Part shown: piece after piece, positions 56,184 to 64,000 of the stretch
How positions within the stretch are numbered: the first letter of the stretch is position 1
How the letters are laid out: each line of letters starts with the position of its first letter
Assembly: GCA_963920635.1 (NCBI GenBank)
Contig: OY987298.1
Span: forward strand, 60,865,949 to 60,929,948
Length of the DNA: 64,000 nt
Source of the DNA: Pseudeuparius sepicola
Taxonomy: Eukaryota; Arthropoda; Insecta; Coleoptera; Anthribidae
Reading direction: 5' to 3'
Program-made: the position numbers and the translations under genes
Notes under the pieces: generated by a model
What the model saw: only the letters and a program-made list of their open reading frames with translations
Databases searched by the model: none
Told to the model about the DNA's origin: nothing

Positions 56184-57766
56184 TGTGTCAGCTGGCACAA
56201 ACCCGTGACCTAAGGGTAGTAAAGTGTTGTAAATCTGGCAAAAAAAATTTTTTGGGTTATTTTAGCAAAGCTGAAAATTATTTATATAATAAATTTCGAT
56301 ATGGAAATCCTATAGATAACTGTCAGCTGGTGCAAAACTGTGGCTAAACCTGTTAGCTGGGCGTTCAAAGTATAGCCAAAGATGTATATATCTTTGGTAT
56401 AGCGGAATACTCAGGCGGGCGCCGCGCGCTGCCTTCTTAATGACGCAGCTGACATATTTTACCTCATTTTCTTGCCAGCTGACTATGGATTTTCTATTTT
56501 TTATATATTAAACTAATTAGGTACAGATTTTCATATTAATTTGCTGATATGACTTTACTAATAAGAAAGTGATTCAAAGAGCATATTATGCTTTCTCGTT
56601 GAATCAGTACCTAATTAGTTTAATATATTAAAAATAGAAAATCAATTGTCAGCTGACAAGAAAATGTGGTAAAATATGTTAGCTGCGTCTTCAAGAAGGC
56701 AGCGCGTGGCGCCCGCTTAAGTACAGGGTGTCCCAGTGATAAACCCTATTTTCTCGGTAATTTTAAAGATAAATTCATGGTTCGAAAACCAGACTTGTGT
56801 AGAATTTTCCGAGGAATTCGAATGTGACGTCAAACTGGTGTTGTTAAAAAGTTATTTAAAAAAATACCGTTTTCCAAAAAATTGTGAAGTTACATTTTAA
56901 CACGAAATGTTAGTAATGGTAACGAATATACGGGGAGTAACGAAAAAGTGGCGGTTTTCATTTCTGGCTTCCGGTTTTACCGGAAGTGAGCATCACTTTG
57001 TCAGATTTTTGAGACAACCTGTATATTTTTGGTTTTTTAAGTTCCTTTTGTTCTCCCAATTCCAACCATATGTATTTTTATATAGTTATCTCTAACAATA
57101 GTCAAGCAGTAAATTTTTATATTTTGATAAATTTCGTCGAATGTGACAAATTCACATCTTTGCATGGAATGCTAAAAAATATCGTTAGAGATAACTATGT
57201 AAAAATATATATGGTTGGAATTGGGAGAACAAAAGGAACTTAGAAAATCCAAAATATACAGGTTGTCTCAAAAATCTGACAAAGTGATGCTGCTCACTTC
57301 CAGTAAAACCGGAAGTCAGAAATGAAAACCGACACTTTTTCGTTACTTCTCGTACTCTCTACCATTTCGTGTTAAAATCCAACTACACAATTTTTTGGAA
57401 AACGGTATTTTTTTAAATAACTTTTTAACAATACCCGGTATATTAAGTTTGACGTCACATTCTAATTCCTCTGAAAATTCTATACGCAAGTCTGGTTTTC
57501 GGACCATGAATTTATCTTTAAAATTACGGAGAAAATCGGGTTTATCACGTTAACTGGGACACCCCTGTACTCCGCTATACTTTGAACGCCCAGCTAACAG
57601 CTTTAGCCACAGTTTTGCACCAGCTGACAGTTATTTTTATACGATTTTCATATCGTAATTTATTACATAAATAATTTTCAGCTTTGCTGAAATCATCGGG
57701 ATTTTTTCAACTAACAAGTTTTGCCCCCCACCGCAGGCAGCTGACACTTTTTTTTCATGGAATCAC
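56184..57766. mobile_element. Large palindromic element rich in GTCAGCTG motifs
   Basis: The left arm (CAGCTGGTGCAAAACTGTGG, GGGCGTTCAAAGTATA, AGCGGAATACTCAGGCGGGC) recurs inverted across a centre near 56570 and continues at 57570-57760. GTCAGCTG or CAGCTGAC occurs repeatedly. The right arm is interrupted by the element at 56724-57567. No coding sequence. Confidence 0.8.
56724..57567. mobile_element. Palindromic TA-flanked MITE inside the larger palindrome
   Basis: The ends are CAGGGTGTCCCAGTGATAAA and TTTATCACGTTAACTGGGACACCCCTG (only its inverse core shown), with TA on both sides. The arms are about 400 bp, including CTTCCGGTTTTACCGGAAGT and its counterpart. The insertion split the outer right arm at GTACTCC. 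Confidence 0.85.
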
Positions 57767-58516
57767 CATAAACAAATAATCCTCAAATTTCCAGCTTTGC
57801 TAAAATGACCCGAAATAGTTATTTATGTACCAAGGCACTGAAGTTCAACTTTTTATTACTCATGTAGAATTTAGTTGCCGAGGCCTCTGGCCGAGGCAAA
57901 TAAACCACATGAGTCATAAAACGAACTTCAGTGCCGAGGTACAGGGTTTTTCCGTACATTTTTCAACCCACCCTAGAACCTCCATTTTTGATCCTAGAAA
58001 AAAATTTTTTATATGAAAGTTATAGGATTTTTTACGAGCCATTTGAATCTGTTAACAGATGAAACAAACAAACATCGGAAAATTGAGAAAAATATATAAA
58101 CTTTTGTTTTTTAAATGGAACACCCTATATATTTTTAGATTTTTGAAATCTACTGGTTCTTCTGATTCCAACGATATATATATATATGTTACATATTTGC
58201 TCAGTATTTCACGTTGCATAATTTGACTATACAGGGTGTAACTTTGATAAGTACAGAAATTTTAAGGGCAGGTCGGGAAAAATGCACTTGTTACGCCTAT
58301 GCAATTAAAATTTTTCTAAAGTGCATATTAACGTCAGAAATAATTTTTTTTAAAACGCTATTAAAACCTCTTTTTCCGACGCTACGGCCATGGGTCCTTG
58401 ACCTTGCCGGGACCAGCTGGAACTGAGGCCGGTTCCGGCGGATCCCCCCCAATTCCGCCGTGCAGCGTTGTCAGACGTATAGCTCTTTCACAGTATTTCA
58501 GGAATAGTCTTTCAAC

Positions 58517-59340
58517 TAGTTTTTGAACAAATCTTTAATGGTTCTTTTAGCGAATAGCATGCAAAAAAACTACCTTTCGGATGCCTGGATGATTTTCCTT
58601 GCGGGTGTCGTACTCCTTTCTTATGTTATCCAAAAATCCTCTCGAAAATCACAAGAAGCACTAGGTAACTGGTTGCCAGTCGAATCGCTTTTTCCGAGGC
58701 TTTTTCGCAGTATTTGAAGAATATTGACGCAACCATGTATCATTTGGTGTATGTGGAGATTAAATAAATAAATAAATAATTTTTGGACAACTCCTTAAAG
58801 GTTCTTTTAGCGAATAGCTCGACGAATAGCATGAAAAAGCCTACCTTTGAGATGCATCGATTATTTTTACTATTTTCTTGTGTTTAGATACTATCCAAAA
58901 ATCTTCACAAAATCACATAAAGCACTAAGTACCTACCTAACTAGTGGCACTGTTTTTATACGATGGTCGCGAAGGTATAACACTTCATAGTCTCTTTTTA
59001 CGGAAATACGAACAAAACACTTGTTTTTTTTTCACTGCACACTTAAAGCGGCGCGATGCCAAATATTAGGGACGTCTCGGTTTCCCTCAGCTGATTTATT
59101 CCAACGGGGACTCGACTAGGTGGATTGTACAATTAGATCCATACCGTATGCGTCTAATAAAACCCGAATTTTCGCGAAACCTTGAAGCTGCTTCTTTTAT
59201 CCTCGCGCGTAATTGGGGTACCTAGTAGGAACCTATCTAGCACTGTTTTCATACGAAGGCCGCGAAAGTTTAACACTGCATTTCTTAACGGAAATATGAA
59301 AAAATCACTTGTTATTTCACTGCAAATTCGTAGCGGCAAT
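58517..59340 (+). repeat. Diverged internal duplications in element A
   Basis: TTAAAGGTTCTTTTAGCGAA-type sequence at 58517-58695 recurs at 58783-58960. GGCACTGTTTTTATACGATG at 58953-59055 recurs as GCACTGTTTTCATACGAAGG at 59240-59340. The units are 100-180 bp, with many substitutions. Confidence 0.65.
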
Positions 59341-59989
59341 TGCAACAGGTTTGGACATCACTGCTGTTCCAAAAAAATGGCGAACGGATCTGGAAAAATG
59401 TACAGAAGCAGGTTCAGTTCCGACGACAGTTCGTAAAACAAAGCAAAGTAACGGAACAATATCGGTTAGCGAGACGCGACGTTTGCATACGCGTCCACGT
59501 TTTGGAAACAGAATTGTTATACCACAGAATAGCCACACGTAAGGCATTCTGTATAATAATAAATTGCTTGTTGAAGCTGGCGCTCCCAAAAATTACAGGC
59601 GGACGCGGATCGATATCAATCAGCTGTTAAATCCCATAATAATCGGACGGACGATCTTCGACTAGCGCGTCGGCTACGGCGCGGCGGTACGGTGACGGCG
59701 CACAAGCTTTCCCCCATACCATTCAATACCACTATTCGGTGTTGCCGTTTATGCCGACATGTCCCCAAACTGACTTAAAGTCCCTTAAATCCGATTTTTG
59801 ATTTTCGCGGATTTATACGGGGTTTCTTTCGTTATAAGTTAATCTACTATCTCGTATAATTATTACGCACAAAAACGGGTAAATCCATGTAAAAATCCAC
59901 TACACAATTAAATTTATACGGAATTAAATTACTAAATCAGGTAAATTTTCAGCACACTTGGCAACATAGTAGCGCCGCCCCGAGAGAAG

Positions 59990-60410
59990 TAGGGGCCGCG
60001 AGCCGCGAGCCGCGATTGGCTAATATCGCGCACTAGTTATGAGTAGTGGGGATCACCTGTAGTGTCGATGTCAAGTGGCGCCCCGCGCTTGCGCTCCTCG
60101 CCCAGCTGTAATTTAGTAGGTCGGCCGGGCCGGGCGGCGTGGAAATGGAGCAAAATCGAGTGAATCAGTGCCAGTGAATTCATTCGTAATTGTAATTATT
60201 GCGCGATTCGGCGCGGCGTCGTTTTTGTGTGAAGTTGGCGTCGGACGCCAACGTCATATGCCCGCGCCTGGCGAATCTCGGCGAAGGAATGTCGGGCAGT
60301 AGTCAAGGGCACGCAGAAGCTTAAATTCACCAGGAGTCGCTGTTTTTCGGTTTTTGGGGACATTACGCGACATTTCGCCACCAAGTTTTTACGAAAAGTA
60401 AGAGGAATGG
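59990..60410 (+). promoter_or_regulatory. CpG-rich promoter-like block with leader exon and donor
   Basis: This GC- and CpG-rich block contains repeated CCGCGAG units, an initiator-like ATCAGTG (60164-60170) and, 230 bp on, AAAA followed by a GTAAGAGG donor (60398). Two short upstream-type ORFs begin at 60256 and 60287. No TATA box. This is the arrangement of a host CpG promoter with a non-coding first exon, yet it lies inside transposon A. Confidence 0.4.
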
Positions 60411-60667
60411 TAAGGAATTAACTTGAGAGAGTTCCGAAACGGCAAAGGGTTAAAAAATGCGGAAATGATAAGCACGCCAATTTGACAGTCTTCCCCAACT
60501 ATTTTCGGAACCGAATAATTTTTTATTTACAACCATGTATGTAATATCGACATTTCTGACTTTTTAGAAGTTTGAAAGTGTCAATTTTTTGACTTTTACT
60601 TCCCGCCCTCCCGCCCGGGTGGAAAGTTTACTTTATCTCGAGACACCTCGGTGTGTAATATACTATT

Positions 60668-61000
60668 AAAAGTAGACAATAGACAGGACAACAACCCTGA
60701 GGGGGTTTAAAAGTGGCGCACCATCAGGCAAGGGTAGAAAAATATTAAAAACGATGAACAAATCGGGGCCGCGCGTTAAATTCACATCAAATGACAGTCT
60801 TCCCCCACTTTTTTCGGAAACGAATAATTTTTTAAAAGTAGATAATACATAGGACCACAACCCTGAGGGGGTTTAAAGGTGGCGCACTATCGGGCAAGGG
60901 TTGAAAAATATTAAAAACTATGAACAAATCGAAGCCGCGCGTTAAATTCACGTCAAATTACAGTCTTCCCCCACTTTTTTCGAGATGATAGGGCTACAGG
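60668..61000 (+). repeat. Tandem repeat, two units of about 168 bp plus a partial
   Basis: Each unit contains ACAACCCTGAGGGGGTTTAA, GTGGCGCAC, AAAAATATTAAAAAC and GACAGTCTTCCCCCACTTTT. A partial unit lies at 60480-60530. Confidence 0.85.
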
Positions 61001-61885
61001 CGAACACTCGCTAAAAAAAAGTAACGCGCCGCTGCTCTACGCTCTACCCTATGGGTGGTTGTGGAAATTTGCAATTTTTACAGATAATTTGTATTTTAAA
61101 ACAAATACTTTATTCAGTTGATTGCCGATCAGAAATTTATTATCCCAAGGTGTCCCAAGAGATGGCTAATTATTAGTATAAAAAAATTGCGGCCTGAAAA
61201 TCAGTTGTAAAATAGGTAGGTAGGTAGATACCTACTCCACAAAAGACTTGTCAAAAAATTATGAGTGTGAAATCAGCAATGAGTTTTCTAGCAATGACTT
61301 CTCCGAGCGGCGCTCGGATACATTTCTGCTGCCTAGGGACTTAAAATAACAGTAAATTGATAAAAACTGACGTGTTTGTTAAATTATTGTGTGCGCCTGT
61401 GAAGAAAGCAATAAACAGTTCGTCACAGCAACCGACATCATAAAAAAACGTGGATACCTACCAGCAGTAATTTTCAAAGGTACCTAGGTACCTAATTCTG
61501 CAAGCAGATTTATTCCACTCTGACATGCGGCAACGTCGCGGTATTCCCCTTCCTAATCTAACGTTATTCCCCTCCATCTCCTAGGGAGAGGTTAGACCTC
61601 CCCTCTCAGCGCTTCTAGTGACGATCCAGCGGCGTGCATTGAGCACGGATAAAGATTGATTTGCCCCATTTTCTAAACATCGATTAAAAAAATTTTTTTT
61701 TTCATTTTTCGGTTTTATGAACGTCCCCGATTACGTGGTTAAAATTTCTGTACCTATCAAAGATACACACTGTATAGTGTAAGGATCAAGAGACCCATGG
61801 AAAAACAAATTTGTATTTATTCATAGATATTTTATTAACTTTATTAGAACTTTACTAACAACAAGAAAAATAAAATAATAAAGGG

Positions 61886-62505
61886 TTATACCTCGACGTA
61901 TCCACCATTAACTTCGTAACATCTTGTGACGTTGTTTTTCCATTTATTTAAGGCATTTCTAACGAATTGAGAGTCTTCCGTATTTAGTTAAAAAATCTCT
62001 ACTTCTAATTTATTTCGAAGGCTATTGATATTTTCCGGTCTGTCATAATATATTTTGTTTTTTAAATATCCCCACAGAACACAGAAATATATCCAAGGAA
62101 GGCAGGTCCGGGCTGTTTGCCGGCCATCTAATTGAACCATGTTTTCCTATCCATGAATCATATTTGTCATTCAAATAATTTGTTACCGACCTGATGTTAT
62201 GTGGGGCTGCCCCATCCTGTTGCCAAATTAATTGTTGGCGGTTCGGAAGATGTTGCAGTAAGACTTCAATTTCGTTGTCAAGGTAATTTTTGTCTCTTTC
62301 TCCGGTTAAACTGCCTTCAAAAATAATCGGCCCCAAAACTCTATTTTCTAATATCCCACACCAAACGTTCAGTGATTGTCGCCCTTGGATTTTAACAGCT
62401 TGGTACTTATGTGGATTTTCTGTGTTCCAGTATATTTTATTTTGCCTGTTACACATTCCGGCTGTTGTGAACGTAGCTTCGTCCGTAAAAATTATTTTAT
62501 TTAGT
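61886..62505 (-). pseudogene. Tc1/mariner-superfamily transposase, C-terminal two-thirds
   Basis: The minus strand starts LNKIIFTDEATFTTAGMCNR (first catalytic D in FTDEATF), continues QSLNVWCGILENRVLGPIIF, WQQDGAAPHNIR (second D), RWPANSPDLPSLDIF (third acidic residue), and ends near the TAA at 61886-61888. About 40 residues separate the second D from the D in PSLD. A duplicated TCTGTG causes a frameshift after LDIFL. The N-terminal DNA-binding part is missing, replaced by the inverted copy at 62508. Confidence 0.87.
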
Positions 62506-62507
62506 AA

Positions 62508-62799
62508 GTCGGTAACAAATTATTTGAATGACAAATATAATTAATTGATAGGAAGACATGGTTCAATTAGATGGCTGGCAAACAGCCCGGACCAGCCTTC
62601 CTTGGATATGTGGAGATATTTAAAAAATAAAATATATTATGAAAGACCGGAAAATATCAATACCCTTCGAAATAAATTAGAAGTAGGGATTTTTGAGCTA
62701 AATAGGGAAGACTCTCAATTCGTTAGAAATGCCTTAAATAAATGGAAAAACAATATCACAAGATGTTACGAAGTTAATGGTGGATACGTCGAGATATAA
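62508..62799 (+). pseudogene. Inverted second copy of the transposase C-terminus
   Basis: The plus strand encodes IGRHGSIRWLANSPDQPSLD, then YLKNKIYYERPENINTLRNK, and ends VNGGYVEI before TAA (62797-62799). It is the inverted partner of 61886-62190, with the frame intact here. The turning points are 62190 and 62508, so a 317-bp loop containing the DEATF and QQDGA motifs separates the arms. Confidence 0.87.
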
Positions 62800-63904
62800 C
62801 CCTTTATTATTTTATTTTTCTTGTTGTCTTGATCCTTACACTATAATATACTCTAATTATGCAACGTGAAATACTGAGCAGGCGGGTGGAGCAAATATGT
62901 AACATATATATATCGTTGGAATCAGAAGAACCAGTAGATTTCAAAAATCCAAAAATATACAGGGTGTTCCATTTAAAAAACAAAAGTTTATATATTTTTC
63001 TCAATTTTCCGACGTTCGTTTGTTTCATCTGTTAACAGATTCAAATGTCTCGTAAAAAATCCTATAACTTTCATATAAAAAGTTTTTTTCTAGGATCAAA
63101 AATGGAGGTTCTAGGGTGGGTTGAAAAATATACGGAAAAACCCTGTACATATTCTTTTTTTTTTTGAAATCGGAAAAAAAAGTTTTATTAGGCAAGAAAA
63201 TAATCATAAGTGATCACCCGTCTATGAACCGACTGCGCGCGCCGTTTCTTGCCTTTGATGATCGCTCTACCTAAATCAAGTATAACAAGGCACGACGCCT
63301 TTGAACAGAAAAACCAAACTGCTGCTTTAGGTGCAGCCTCCATATCAATTCTATCGATATTCAAACCTACTAAAATATTTCTACTGAAAGATTGCGCTGC
63401 TATAGGTACCAATTTCGCAATGTGTTCGAAAAGTTAAATGGGCCTTTATTGACCGGGTTTGGAATATTTGGTCATTTTTGACGGGCGATGGCACAGCGTT
63501 TGACGTTTGATGTTTACATCTCGCCAAGGCCTACTTATTGAAAAAATCGTACAATAATGGGCTACTTCAGTGCCTATTTTTGAGCTTTTAATGACGATTT
63601 TGAGACGCTTCACTGCCGATTTCAAGAAAAATATATTTTTTTACTACATTCGTAGTCCTCTAGTACCCTTTTGCCACGGGGATGCGCCAGCTAACACTAA
63701 CCTTACTTATTTATTAAGTAAAAACTACCGTACAGAATGAAGAAAAAGTATGCTGAAATGACCCATGAAATTTTGACGCCAGCCCCCTGACTATTATCAC
63801 AATGTATGTACACGTACGAGAGAAGGTTCATCTGCATACCTCTCGCTTATATGACTAGGCTAAAGATATAAGTTAGGTTGAACCGAATACAGTGGCGAAC
63901 CCAG

Positions 63905-64000
63905 GGGGGGGGGGGGCAGGGGGCCTCCCTCCAGACCTCTCATATTTTAAAAAATGCTCGAGGGTGGTATGGTTGATGTACTATCCTCTGTGCGACTCTC
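63905..64000 (+). repeat. G/C-tract dispersed repeat, copy 2, cut by the window end
   Basis: It starts with a CAGTGGCGAACCCAGG-type end and a G-run (63890-63916), typical of hAT-like ends. It then matches 9207-9304 through CTGTGCGACTCTC. The remainder lies outside the window. Confidence 0.7.

Larger units (their letters stand above)
58230..61774. mobile_element. Element A, 3.5 kb, TA-flanked, no transposase seen
   Basis: The left end TACAGGGTGTAACTTTGATA, then AGTACAGAAATTTTAA, and the right end (inverse) TACAGTGTGTATCTTTGATA, then GGTACAGAAATTTTAA, are inverted repeats of about 38 bp, with TA duplicated outside (58228-58229, 61775-61776). The interior has diverged internal duplications, a CpG-rich promoter-like block and a tandem repeat. 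It inserted into element B. Confidence 0.85.
57942..63145. mobile_element. Mariner-type element B with long inverted ends
   Basis: The ends CAGGGTTTTTCCGTACATTT and its inverse carry long terminal repeats of about 285 bp (57942-58227 and 62850-63145), sharing CAACCCACCCTAGAACCTCC and CTGTTAACAGAT. Without insert A the element is about 1.66 kb. Its interior is a transposase 3' region facing an inverted copy of itself. Confidence 0.87.
57820..63640 (+). repeat. Dispersed repeat X, copy 3, split by a 5.2-kb insertion
   Basis: The hairpin end (57822-57941) stops at GTGCCGAGGTA. The rest resumes at 63146 with TACATATTC, exactly where copy 2 reads GTGCCGAGGTACATATT. The TA is duplicated around the insert, so the insertion is by a TA-targeting element. 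Confidence 0.88.

Overview
This window reads as insect nuclear DNA: AT-rich, gene-poor and dominated by transposable elements. I cannot fix the order. The arthropod assignment rests on one exon of the sidestep family of immunoglobulin axon-guidance receptors (26476-26805, + strand) and on the mobile element types present: Penelope-like, REL-endonuclease LINE, Ty3/Gypsy, piggyBac, hAT, and a very large set of TA-flanked Tc1/mariner-type foldback elements whose ends begin CAGGGTG. No bacterial or organelle feature, tRNA, rRNA or CRISPR array was seen.

Layout. 1-8.4 kb: a broken unrecognised coding remnant, a 3.25-kb segment tandemly duplicated at about 99% identity or better, and head-to-head Penelope GIY-YIG fragments. 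8.7-10.7 kb: an unrecognised GC-rich ORF joined to a G/C-tract repeat that recurs at the window end. 11.05-12.48 kb: a complete TTAA-flanked piggyBac derivative that lost most of its catalytic core but keeps a spliced N-terminus and the C-terminal zinc domain. 13.7-16.1 kb: a hammerhead-like motif, a Gypsy RNase H fragment and two dispersed repeats. 16-26 kb: AT-rich DNA, three foldback elements, an (AT)50 tract and a decayed LINE. 26.48 kb: the sidestep-family exon, the only part I can assign confidently to a conserved host protein. 27-41 kb: foldback and hAT elements, Penelope ends and a near-perfect hairpin MITE. 41-45 kb: weak minus-strand exon candidates and a second copy of dispersed repeat X. 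47-49 kb: a three-level nest of elements. 50.2-55.9 kb: LTR-like segments with TATA promoters, a splice donor and four tandem hairpin modules. 56-64 kb: palindromes, then a four-level nest in which repeat X is split by a mariner-type element that is itself split by a 3.5-kb TA-flanked element carrying a CpG-rich promoter-like block.

How the parts relate. If the sidestep-family gene is intact, most of the window is intron: no adjoining exon was recognised over 26 kb upstream or 37 kb downstream. The elements insert repeatedly into each other at TA dinucleotides, once at the exact centre of a palindrome, and several derive from inverted duplication of the 3' half of a transposase gene. The most unusual pieces are the TATA, donor and four-module array at 54.5-55.1 kb, the promoter-like block inside a transposon at 60.0-60.4 kb, and the piggyBac derivative with an intact short spliced ORF. 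All homology calls were made by eye.
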